DNA of 64,000 nt from contig NZ_CP038800.1 of the NCBI RefSeq assembly GCF_024400535.1, positions 558,001-622,000 on the forward strand, read 5' to 3'. Position numbers and translations under genes: made by a program. Positions within the stretch are counted from its first letter, which is position 1; the number at the start of each line of letters is the position of its first letter. Under the pieces are notes generated by a model, which was not told where the DNA came from, did no database searches, and worked only from the letters and a program-made list of their open reading frames with translations. Positions 36,017 to 43,980 of the stretch are shown here, piece by piece. This stretch comes from Treponema denticola (GTDB lineage: Bacteria > Spirochaetota > Spirochaetia > Treponematales > Treponemataceae).

Positions 36017-37672
36017 GTGTTCAAATTTTTAAAGACATGGTATATGGTTTTATACCTTGTCTTGCAGGCCCTTTCCACTGCGTTGGAAGTAGGAGTTTCG
36101 TATGTGATGATGCTGGCAATAGACTATGCAACAAACGGAACTATCGAAAAGCTGCACTTGTACCTCATTGGTACCATAGCCTATCTTGTTATCTCCTTTT
36201 TGGTCAATATTGTGACTACAAGGGTGCGTGAAAAAGCAGGTGCACAAGCGGTTTTTTCATTGAGGGAAGCCTTGATGAAAAAAATATTAACTATGAGCAC
36301 TAGCGAGTACGCCTCGCGCAATTCGGGAAGCTATGTTGCCTTTTTTACAAAGAATGTTGAAAAACTGGAAGAGTCTTACTTTTGGACAATCTTCCGAATT
36401 TATCCTTCATTTTTACAGCTGATAGTTTCGGTTATTTGGCTTTCGATTATGGATTGGAGGCTTTCCCTCTTTGTGCTTTTTACCGGCCTTATCCAGCTCA
36501 TTGTACCCAAATTTACGGTGAAGCCCGTAGCTGAAGCCGAAAGAAACTATATCGAAAAAAGCGAAAACTACACTATCAGTCTAAAAGAAATATTTTCCGC
36601 CTTTGATTTGATTAAGTCCTATAACCTTCAGGAAAAAATCGAGATTCTTCACCGCAATGCGAACACAGGTTATAAAAAAGCTTCTTTTAAAGACATGTGC
36701 ATGAACGGCTTTATGGGAAGCCTCGGAGATTTGCTTTCCAACATAACCTACATAGGAGTTTTCTTTTTAGGTGCCGTTTTGGTTCTTCTGGGCTTTTTTA
36801 AAATCTCGGTAATCATAGCCGCAAGCCAGCTTGTTGTTTTTATCGTTTACCCTTTGAGTAACCTGACACACTACATAACTTCGCTTTTAGCTTCAAAAGC
36901 GGTAATAAAAGAGTTGGATGAAATTTTAAACTTGCAAGAAAACGACAGCTCTTTAAAAGACTTGGAAGCAAAAACTTTCTTTGAAGACTCGATAAGTTTT
37001 GAAAATATGAGTTTTTGCTATCCTCAAGATGGTGAAGATGATGATGAAAATCGGAGTGCTTTTCCTGCCTTAAAAAATATAAATCTCACGATAAAAAAAG
37101 GCGAAAAGGTTTTAATTGTCGGGGAAAGCGGTTCGGGAAAATCCACCCTTTTAAGCCTTTTATATAAAAAATTTACCGGCTATGAGGGGCTTATAAAAAT
37201 AGACGGAACGGATATCCGCAAGATTCCCGATGCCGCATACTTTAAGCTTGTGTCGGTAGTGCATCAGTCTCCCTTTATCTTTGACGACACAATCAAAAAT
37301 AATATTGCTCTTTATAATGAAGATATAAGCGATGAAAGGATAAAAGAAGCCTGTAAAAAGGCCGGCTTACAAAGGTTTATCGATGGCCTTCCTCTCGGAC
37401 TTGAAACAAGGATAGGGGAAGGAGCCTCTAAAATTTCAGGCGGAGAAAAACAGCGCATAGCCATTGCGAGGGCCTTGGTAAAGGATTCCCCAATTCTTTT
37501 GATGGATGAAGCTACCTCTGCCTTAGATAAGGAAACTGGTACCGAAATAGAAAATACCGTTCTCTCTCAAAAAGATTTAACCTGCATAATAATTTCGCAC
37601 CATGTAAGCGAAGGCTTGCGGGCTAGGGCAGACAAGATTATTACCGTAAAAGAAGGATCAGCCGATATTTAG
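36017..37672 (+). CDS. ABC exporter, fused permease and ATPase
   Basis: 551 residues. GTG start with GGAGG 6 nt before. Six TMs in residues about 1-310 form the type-I exporter domain, including the loop SLKEIFSAFDLIKSYNLQEK. The ATPase has Walker A GESGSGKSTL, the Q-loop VVHQSPFIFD, the signature KISGGEKQR, Walker B ILLMDEATSALD and the H-loop ISHH. It is a half transporter, so it works as a homodimer or with an unseen partner. The substrate (peptide, lipid or drug) cannot be told. Likely co-transcribed with lysS. Confidence 0.9.
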   Translation: MFKFLKTWYMVLYLVLQALSTALEVGVSYVMMLAIDYATNGTIEKLHLYLIGTIAYLVISFLVNIVTTRVREKAGAQAVFSLREALMKKILTMSTSEYASRNSGSYVAFFTKNVEKLEESYFWTIFRIYPSFLQLIVSVIWLSIMDWRLSLFVLFTGLIQLIVPKFTVKPVAEAERNYIEKSENYTISLKEIFSAFDLIKSYNLQEKIEILHRNANTGYKKASFKDMCMNGFMGSLGDLLSNITYIGVFFLGAVLVLLGFFKISVIIAASQLVVFIVYPLSNLTHYITSLLASKAVIKELDEILNLQENDSSLKDLEAKTFFEDSISFENMSFCYPQDGEDDDENRSAFPALKNINLTIKKGEKVLIVGESGSGKSTLLSLLYKKFTGYEGLIKIDGTDIRKIPDAAYFKLVSVVHQSPFIFDDTIKNNIALYNEDISDERIKEACKKAGLQRFIDGLPLGLETRIGEGASKISGGEKQRIAIARALVKDSPILLMDEATSALDKETGTEIENTVLSQKDLTCIIISHHVSEGLRARADKIITVKEGSADI

Positions 37673-37725
37673 AAGCGGAAAAGCCGGTCTTTGCAAAAAT
37701 TACAAATATCTCTAAAAAAAAGACC

Positions 37726-37754
37726 TTGAAAGAACAGCTTAAATCTGATAGAAT
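37726..37754 (+). promoter_or_regulatory. Promoter 6 nt from the activator's start codon
   Basis: TTGAAA (37726-37731), 17 bp, TAGAAT (37749-37754). ATG 37761 follows 6 nt later without a Shine-Dalgarno, so a leaderless mRNA is predicted. Confidence 0.6.
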
Positions 37755-37760
37755 AAATTT

Positions 37761-38897
37761 ATGAGAAAGTGTGTTTATGCGGCTTATTCGGAGGAAGACG
37801 GCTGCAACTTTGTCGAACAATTTAAGGGTTTGTGGGATGTGTATTTAACTCTTGACAATAGTAAAATAATAGATATCTTAACAGATAAGTCTTGTGATTT
37901 TGTAATTTTAGATGCCGAGTCGGGAGGCTTTTTTTTGCCTGATGTAGTGGATTTAATAAAAAGAAGTTTCCCCCATCTGCATATTTTTATCATTATACAT
38001 TGTAAACAAGATGAAAGGCATTATAACTTGCTGGATTATAATGTATCCGCAGTCTTTGAGCTTCCCAGAGATTTAAAAGATGTTTACGAAAAAATTGAAA
38101 CCTTTTTTACTGAAGGAGTCTGCCGCAGCACTGTATTTAATTATACAAAAAACGATGAAAATGTTGAAATACTAAAAGATAAAATATTGGGTATCAGTAA
38201 TTCCGCTTTTGAGTTGAGGGCTTTTATACTTAGGGCCGCTGATTCAAGCCTGCCCGTGCTTCTATCCGGAGAGACAGGCTGCGGAAAAAGTTTAGCTGCA
38301 AATTTAATTCATAAACTGTCTAAAATAAAAGCAAAAAAATTTACTTCCATCAATGTAAGTTGTGTTCCTGAATCTCTTGCGGAGTCATTTTTTTTCGGTA
38401 CGGAAAAAGGGAGCTTTACAGGAGCGGTTAAAAAAGAAGGTGCGTTTTATGAAGCTGAAGGCGGTACGATTTTTTTAGATGAAATGGAAACTCTTTCACC
38501 GGATATTCAAGCAAAACTTCTGCATGTTCTTGAATCGGGTCTTATTCGTCCGGTAGGTTCTACCGAGTCAAAGAAGGTTAATTTCCGTTTAATAGCAGCT
38601 GCAAATGAAAATTTAAAGCAAATGGTTAAAGAGAAAAAATTCCGTCAAGATTTATATTACCGTTTGGATGTTTTACATCACGAAATTCCGCCGCTTAGAA
38701 GCCGAAAAGAAGATATAAAATATATTGTACAAAGATATCTTATAGACATAGGCCGAAATATAAGCGATGCCGCTCAAAAAAAGCTTAGCTCTTACAATTG
38801 GCCGGGGAATATACGAGAGCTTCGTAACTGTTTGGACAGAGCTTGCTCTTTAGCCTCAAGCGGAGAAGAAATAGATGCTTATCATATAGAATTTTAA
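37761..38897 (+). CDS. Sigma-54-dependent activator lacking a DNA-binding domain
   Basis: 378 residues. An N-terminal receiver-like region (1-120, with D51 in VILDAESG) precedes the AAA+ domain: Walker A GETGCGKS (170-177), GSFTGA (217-222) where GAFTGA is usual, Walker B IFLDEM (237-242), and the arginine motif FRQDLYYRLDVL. The protein ends after the AAA+ lid (NWPGNIRELRNCLDRACSL) without the Fis-type helix-turn-helix. Such activators open sigma-54 promoters, in this case perhaps acting from solution. The stop overlaps the convergent TPR gene by 4 nt. Confidence 0.88.
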   Translation: MRKCVYAAYSEEDGCNFVEQFKGLWDVYLTLDNSKIIDILTDKSCDFVILDAESGGFFLPDVVDLIKRSFPHLHIFIIIHCKQDERHYNLLDYNVSAVFELPRDLKDVYEKIETFFTEGVCRSTVFNYTKNDENVEILKDKILGISNSAFELRAFILRAADSSLPVLLSGETGCGKSLAANLIHKLSKIKAKKFTSINVSCVPESLAESFFFGTEKGSFTGAVKKEGAFYEAEGGTIFLDEMETLSPDIQAKLLHVLESGLIRPVGSTESKKVNFRLIAAANENLKQMVKEKKFRQDLYYRLDVLHHEIPPLRSRKEDIKYIVQRYLIDIGRNISDAAQKKLSSYNWPGNIRELRNCLDRACSLASSGEEIDAYHIEF

Positions 38898-39994
38898 TCG
38901 TTTTCTGCCGGTTTTTGGCTTTGGTGGATGCCCTTTCCTTTTAAGCAAATGGTTCCGTCTTTTATAGTTATTTGCCCCAAGACACTTATAGGTCTATCCG
39001 GATCTATTTTTGAAACAAATTGACAGAATACGGGGACAACACCTTCTAATATTTGTTTTGTGTCATAGCCCACTAATAAGTTAAATGCCGTACTGTAATT
39101 TCCTGTTTGGATGTTTGTCGGCATACCCTTCCATACAACCCAGCAATCGATATAGAGAATAGGTTCTTGTTTTACTTGACTATAAGGGTATACGTCTTTT
39201 ATATTGTCAAAACCCGGTTCTTCAAAATAATCCATCAAAAGTCTGGCCTTTTGTTTTATCGAAAAAGAAGCGTTGGATGAAATAAGGCGGTTTATCTCAA
39301 CTTGAGCTGCATTATCCCTGTGAGCCTTAAAATATGTTTGCGCTTCTGAATAAGACTTTAATATTTGGTTTTGAGTCAAAATATAAAAATATGTGCCTTC
39401 CATATCCACGGCATGTTTTCTTTCATTACTGTCCAATTTAAATTCGTCCATATCGGCCCGTTCATTATCATTGAATCGGCGTGTGTGGTTTATGTAAGGA
39501 ACAATAAAAATAAAAGATATAATAGAGATAGCAAAGACTAGAGTTATAGCAATTATTCGGCCTTTTTTTTCTTCACTTCCCGGGACTGGGTATAAAGATT
39601 TTATTTTTCCTGACTGAACCAGATCTCCTATCTGTTCGGGAGAATTATTTTTGCGTATAAGATCCAAGCCCCTTTTTGCAAGTTTACAATTAGGGTTATG
39701 TTCAAGGGCTTGCAAATAATATTCTACAGCTTCTGTTGTTAGGGAACGCCTCAAGGCCATGGCAGCATAGGTTGAAAGTAAGTCTGGATCTGAAGGTTTT
39801 ATTTGTCTTGCTCTTGAAAAATAATCCATGGCACCCTGTATATCTCCGGCATTTAAAAAAGAGAGTCCTAAATAAAAATGAAAAGCAAAGGAATCCCTAT
39901 ATTCAAGCACATGAGGTTCTAATAAAGAGATAACTTCATTATATTTTTTTTTAGCTAAGAGTTTTTTACCTTGTTCTACAACAGATAGAGCCAT
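38894..39994 (-). CDS. TPR membrane protein
   Basis: 366 residues. Tetratricopeptide repeats lie at about 1-120 (YNEVISLLEPHVLEYRDSFAFHFYLGLSFLNAGDIQGAMDYF; LSTYAAMALRRSLTTEAVEYYLQALEHNP). One TM follows near 148-168 (IIAITLVFAISIISFIFIVPYI) and then a soluble domain (about 170-366). With no signal peptide, the TPR part should face the cytoplasm and the C-terminal domain the periplasm. It is the last gene of the tmk operon. The function is unknown; it may organise envelope machinery. Confidence 0.75.
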   Translation of the reverse strand: MALSVVEQGKKLLAKKKYNEVISLLEPHVLEYRDSFAFHFYLGLSFLNAGDIQGAMDYFSRARQIKPSDPDLLSTYAAMALRRSLTTEAVEYYLQALEHNPNCKLAKRGLDLIRKNNSPEQIGDLVQSGKIKSLYPVPGSEEKKGRIIAITLVFAISIISFIFIVPYINHTRRFNDNERADMDEFKLDSNERKHAVDMEGTYFYILTQNQILKSYSEAQTYFKAHRDNAAQVEINRLISSNASFSIKQKARLLMDYFEEPGFDNIKDVYPYSQVKQEPILYIDCWVVWKGMPTNIQTGNYSTAFNLLVGYDTKQILEGVVPVFCQFVSKIDPDRPISVLGQITIKDGTICLKGKGIHQSQKPAEND

Positions 39995-39997
39995 CTT

Positions 39998-41050
39998 TTA
40001 TTCCTGTATATTTTGTAATGCATTATCTGCTTGTTTTGTTAGATCATTAATATACTCATCCGAAGCCATATCCGGGTTTGATTCAATCTCAAGAATTTTA
40101 TTTACCAAGGCTTTTATTTTTTCATAATCTTTTGAATCTTGAGGACTTTCAGGTTCAATATTTTTTTGAGGCGCAGTTATTTCGCTTTCCTTGTTATCCG
40201 GTTCTTTTTCGGCTTTTATATTTTTTCTCAAAAAGTCATAGCAGCCGATGAACATTGTGATTGTCATTTTTGATAATGGTTCTAAGGCTGCTTTGGGCCA
40301 AACAAAGAGTAAGGCTGAATCGTTATGAAAATATTTTGTGCTAAAAAGTCTGCCCTGAACTATAGAAGGCTGCCATTTTATGCTTTGAAGTCTTTCCCAG
40401 TTTGCAACATATATATGCTGAGGGATGGAAGCCCCCGTATGATTGATTAAAAACAAACAAGCTGCATCCGAATTTGCGGAAATAACGGCAGAGTCTTTTT
40501 CAAGGGCCGGTTCTAAAACGGTTTCTTTGAAAATTCCTGCTCTAAGATCCGTATAAAGAGGAATATTTCTATTCTCTCCCAGTTTAGTATCAAAGAGTGC
40601 TTTAAGTGCAAATTCCGAAATCTCTCCGCCTGTGTTTTCAATTATAGTTTCAATTTTTAAAAGCGGGCCGCTTGTTCCGTAGCTTTTATCCGTAAATGAA
40701 AGTTTTTGAATAACATAAAAAGACTCATCAAAATCATATATGATATTTATAGAATCTTCATTTGCTTCAATTTTAACAGGTTTGCTTATTCTTTTTTTGA
40801 GCTCATAGACCTTATTGTCTTTATAAACATAGAATTTATTGGTACGCCCTAAAGACCTGTCATCATATAGCGGTATATATTTTTCTTTTCCTCTGGCCGA
40901 AAGGCTATAAAGACAAAAATTACCTGTTTTTCTAAAAACCTTTAATTTTAAATTATCTTTTACAAGTTCATAATCCGGTTTAGGTTTAGCATATAAAACA
41001 CTCACAAATAAACTTAAAATTAAAATTGCAAAATATTTTTTTTGTTTCAT
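39998..41050 (-). CDS. Exported hypothetical protein
   Basis: 350 residues. Signal peptide at 1-21 (ending VLYA), then a beta-rich body (about 25-270) with segments like LYSLSARGKEKYIPLYDDRS and LKIETIIENTGGEISEFALK, and a charged, Pro/Glu-rich tail ending in a short helix. No known family is recognised. Its ATG overlaps the stop of the upstream TPR gene (TGATG), and the next gene starts 3 nt after it, so the three are made together. A shared periplasmic complex is likely but not shown. Confidence 0.65.
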   Translation of the reverse strand: MKQKKYFAILILSLFVSVLYAKPKPDYELVKDNLKLKVFRKTGNFCLYSLSARGKEKYIPLYDDRSLGRTNKFYVYKDNKVYELKKRISKPVKIEANEDSINIIYDFDESFYVIQKLSFTDKSYGTSGPLLKIETIIENTGGEISEFALKALFDTKLGENRNIPLYTDLRAGIFKETVLEPALEKDSAVISANSDAACLFLINHTGASIPQHIYVANWERLQSIKWQPSIVQGRLFSTKYFHNDSALLFVWPKAALEPLSKMTITMFIGCYDFLRKNIKAEKEPDNKESEITAPQKNIEPESPQDSKDYEKIKALVNKILEIESNPDMASDEYINDLTKQADNALQNIQE

Positions 41051-42009
41051 CAGTTGTTTTCCTCCAAAAGTTTATTATACATATCCTGTAAAAGCTTTGC
41101 TTTTTTTATTAAGGCTTCAATCGCAGCCTTGCGTTTTTCATTATCTGAAGAATTTTCTGCAGAGCTTTCTTTATCATCGGTTATTTCCGAAGTATATTTG
41201 GAGTTATCTTGGGCTAGAATTGCCAGAAGCTCTTGATTTTTTAATTCAAGCATGACGGTTTTATCATACAGTTCTTCATTTTTCTTTCTTTCCATCTTGA
41301 GCTGCTCTGCAAGTTCTGCAATTCTTATATCTCCTCCGCCATCCATTGATTGTTTTTGATATGCGGCTATAGTCTGCTCATAAGTCTTTTTAATTTTTTC
41401 AGACTCTTCAGCCAGTTTTAATAATTCTTCATGGCTTATTTTTAATAGTTTTAAAAGTTCATCTTGTGTAGAAGTTTGATCTATTAGGGCTATTTTATAG
41501 CGGGCAGGTTCAACCTTTGCAGAAGAAGGATAGTCGATTATAACCCTTGAAAAAATACTTCTTGCATCTTTTAGCCTTCCTACCATGTATAAGTTTTCTC
41601 CTATCCAATAATATGCAGATGCAGTTTGTCTATGGTTAGGATATTTTCTTAAAAAGCCGTATAAAATATTTATGGATTGCTCATATTTTGACGAGAGGCA
41701 GCATATCCGTCCTTGTTGGTAAATAACTTCAGCGGTTTTTGAGCTGTTCGTAAAACGGCGTAAAAAATCCTCGGCATCTTTTAAAGCCGCGGAATAATTC
41801 CGCGCAGAAGCATTTGTCATGATAAGCCAATAAAGCGGCTCATCTAAAGAATTTTTTGAGGTTTCTATTGCTTTTTGAAATGCTAGGACTGCAGAAGGCC
41901 AGTCCGATCGGGCATATGCGTCTAATCCCGATGAAACATAGTCCGTATAGGTTTGTGTAAAAGCATTTAAGGTAAAAAGTAAAAAAAACAAATAAAGAAA
42001 TTTTTTCAT
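41050..42009 (-). CDS. Exported TPR/coiled-coil protein, YbgF/CpoB-like
   Basis: 319 residues with a signal peptide (1-18, ending NAFTQ). Residues about 20-190 hold Tol-Pal-associated (YbgF-type) TPRs: YARSDWPSAVLAFQKAIETS, AEVIYQQGRICCLSSKYEQSI, ASAYYWIGENLYMVGRLKDARSIF. A coiled coil follows (about 200-265). In other bacteria the order is coil then TPR; here it is reversed. It overlaps rpe by 4 nt (ATGA). A periplasmic envelope role is inferred. Confidence 0.75.
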   Translation of the reverse strand: MKKFLYLFFLLFTLNAFTQTYTDYVSSGLDAYARSDWPSAVLAFQKAIETSKNSLDEPLYWLIMTNASARNYSAALKDAEDFLRRFTNSSKTAEVIYQQGRICCLSSKYEQSINILYGFLRKYPNHRQTASAYYWIGENLYMVGRLKDARSIFSRVIIDYPSSAKVEPARYKIALIDQTSTQDELLKLLKISHEELLKLAEESEKIKKTYEQTIAAYQKQSMDGGGDIRIAELAEQLKMERKKNEELYDKTVMLELKNQELLAILAQDNSKYTSEITDDKESSAENSSDNEKRKAAIEALIKKAKLLQDMYNKLLEENN

Positions 42010-42644
42010 ATCCGTAAATCTCCTGAAAAAAATGCAGAGCCTGAAACTATTACATCGGCTCCCGAATCCAAAACCTGTTTTATGTTCTTTGAATCAATTC
42101 CGCCGTCGACTGAAATCAAATACTTCCAGCTTTTTTTTTCGCGTAATGTTTTTAAGTCTTTTACCTTTTCTAGGCAATATGGAAGCAGTTTTTGCCCGCC
42201 GAAGCCCGGATTAACACTCATAACCAAAATTAGGTCAACCAATGGGGCTATTTCCGTAATCATTCCGACAGGCGTTGTAGGTACAATACTTATACCGGCT
42301 TTCATTCCATGAGACCGAATGTCTGCTATAAGCCTGTCAGCATGGACGCAGGCTTCTGTGTGAAATGTAAAATAATCGGCTCCCGCCTCTGCAAAATCGG
42401 CCACAAAATTTTGCGGCTCACTTACCATTAGATGTACATCAAAAATAAGGTTGGAGCTTTTGCGTATAGATTTTATTACCGGCGCTCCAAAAGTCAGATT
42501 GGGTACAAAATGCCCATCCATGACATCTATATGAACCCAGTCTCCGCCGTTTTTTTCTATATATGTCAACTCTTCACCGAGCTTTGAAAAGTCTGCACTC
42601 AAAAGTGAAGGGCTTAATTTAAAACACTTATCCATACATTCCAT
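42006..42644 (-). CDS. rpe: Ribulose-phosphate 3-epimerase
   Basis: A TIM-barrel enzyme of about 212 residues that interconverts ribulose 5-phosphate and xylulose 5-phosphate. Visible: KLSPSLLSADFSKLGEEL at the start, the metal ligands in WVHIDVMDGHFVPNLTFGAP and DVHLMV, the loop VMSVNPGFGGQ, and SVDGGID with the phosphate site ADVIVSGSAFF. The likely start is ATG 42644 or 42635; a TTG at 42656 is less likely. No strong Shine-Dalgarno is visible. The ATGA overlap with the TPR gene suggests translational coupling. Confidence 0.92.
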   Translation of the reverse strand: MECMDKCFKLSPSLLSADFSKLGEELTYIEKNGGDWVHIDVMDGHFVPNLTFGAPVIKSIRKSSNLIFDVHLMVSEPQNFVADFAEAGADYFTFHTEACVHADRLIADIRSHGMKAGISIVPTTPVGMITEIAPLVDLILVMSVNPGFGGQKLLPYCLEKVKDLKTLREKKSWKYLISVDGGIDSKNIKQVLDSGADVIVSGSAFFSGDLRI

Positions 42645-42688
42645 ATTAGCAAACAAATGAATATATGTAAATAGGGAAATCCTAAAAA

Positions 42689-43303
42689 TCAGTAAGTAGT
42701 ATCATTCATGTTCATAAAATCTTCTCGTACTTTTTGAAGGCGGAGGAGCTCTCTTTTTATTGTCCTTTCGTAGTTTAAATCGCCTAAGGCTATACGCTCT
42801 CTTTCATTTTCCCACGAAGGCAAGTCATCTAAAAATAAAAATTGAAATTCTTTTATATTGGCCTTTTCAGCCCATAGTTTTGCCTCATACCAATAGATAA
42901 GGGCTGTTTGATAAAGCTCTTCAGCTTTAGAAAGGCTTTCTATGTTTTGTTCTTTCCATGGATAATTATAAAAATATGCAATCTCCTTATCGAATTTGCT
43001 TCCCAGCCTTAAATGCTGTTCTACCATTTTTAGGTTAAGATGCATCATAAACATATTCCTGTATTTTTCCCACTCTTTTTTTGTAGAAATTTTGCCTAGG
43101 GCATAAAGGGGATTACAAAAATCGGCGTTTATAGCCCTTTCAAGCCAGTAAATATTTTCGACTATATCATCAGGTTCCTGTGCATAGTGTATATGATAAA
43201 GCTTATAATATTGTTCTTTGTATTCCACAAAATACGGAAAAACAGGGCTATTGAGATAAGTAAAAAAACATAAACATACAAAAAAGAAGGTTTTTCCTTT
43301 CAT
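42689..43303 (-). CDS. Exported hypothetical protein
   Basis: 204 residues. Signal peptide at about 1-24, then an alpha-helical body rich in Tyr, Trp and Glu (IVENIYWLERAINADFCNPLYALG; AEELYQTALIYWYEAKLWAEKANI), which may be divergent TPR-like helices. No family recognised. It lies 3 nt after tmk and 45-55 nt before rpe in the same operon, so co-expression is certain but the function is open. Confidence 0.65.
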   Translation of the reverse strand: MKGKTFFFVCLCFFTYLNSPVFPYFVEYKEQYYKLYHIHYAQEPDDIVENIYWLERAINADFCNPLYALGKISTKKEWEKYRNMFMMHLNLKMVEQHLRLGSKFDKEIAYFYNYPWKEQNIESLSKAEELYQTALIYWYEAKLWAEKANIKEFQFLFLDDLPSWENERERIALGDLNYERTIKRELLRLQKVREDFMNMNDTTY

Positions 43304-43306
43304 CTT

Positions 43307-43936
43307 TTATATTTTCGGCAAATCTTTTATAATACTCCATAATTTTTCGTGAATTTCTTCAATTTGATCTACGGCGTTTATGCTTATTATATTCATTTCA
43401 GGTTCTTTTATACGGTATTCATCTATTATTTTTTTGTATTCTCTTTGTACTTTATACTGAAAGCTCTTTTCTTCATATATTTCAAGCAAATTACTTCTTT
43501 CCATTACCCTGCTCATCGAAATATCTACCGGTAAATCAAAAAAGAATAAAAACTCAGGCAGAGGGAAGCTTGAGTTTTGATGTATTGCAAGGTCTGCCGC
43601 TCCTGCAGCACTTTGGTATGCAAGACTTGAAAAAATATATCTATCCGATATGACAACCCTTCCGTCTTGTAATTGTTCAAGTATGCCCTTAATTCCGTAA
43701 ATATGCTCACATCGGTCGGCAGCAAATAAACGGGTCATGGTTTCCGGAGCAAGCTTAAAGGAGCCTTGAAGGGCAGATCTGATTAAAGAGCCTATAGGGC
43801 TCGTTGTCGGTTCTTGGGTAAAAAAGGCAGGATTTTCCTTTTTTTCGGCCTCAAACCTTTCTTTTAAAAGCCTTATCTGGCTTGTTGTGCCTGAGCCGTC
43901 TATCCCTTCAAATACAATAAAGTTGGGTAATATCAT
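43307..43936 (-). CDS. tmk: Thymidylate kinase with an altered P-loop
   Basis: About 209 residues from ATG 43936 (an alternative ATG is at 43948). The fold markers are present: FIVFEGIDGSGTTSQ, the substrate segments TQEPTTSPIG and RLFAADRCEHI, the DRY-like VVISDRYIFSSLAYQ, and FFFDLPVDISMSRV. The Walker A lysine (GSGKTTQ) is replaced by Thr (GSGTTSQ). The enzyme phosphorylates dTMP to dTDP. The replaced lysine normally contacts ATP phosphates, so either the subfamily uses another residue or activity is changed. First gene of a six-gene minus-strand operon. Confidence 0.85.
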   Translation of the reverse strand: MILPNFIVFEGIDGSGTTSQIRLLKERFEAEKKENPAFFTQEPTTSPIGSLIRSALQGSFKLAPETMTRLFAADRCEHIYGIKGILEQLQDGRVVISDRYIFSSLAYQSAAGAADLAIHQNSSFPLPEFLFFFDLPVDISMSRVMERSNLLEIYEEKSFQYKVQREYKKIIDEYRIKEPEMNIISINAVDQIEEIHEKLWSIIKDLPKI

Positions 43937-43965
43937 GATACCTATCATAACATTTTTTTTTTTGA

Positions 43966-43971
43966 TATAAT
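43966..43971 (+). promoter_or_regulatory. -10 box before tamB
   Basis: TATAAT lies 9 nt before the GTG at 43981. A run of T's precedes it, with no clear -35. No ribosome-binding site is seen, and a stop codon lies directly before the GTG. Confidence 0.4.
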
Positions 43972-43980
43972 AGTAGTTAA

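Noticed and set aside
43937-43949. tmk as another leaderless gene (TATGAT 7 nt before ATG 43936)
   Set aside because: No acceptable -35 at 16-18 bp, and an alternative ATG at 43948 overlaps the box.
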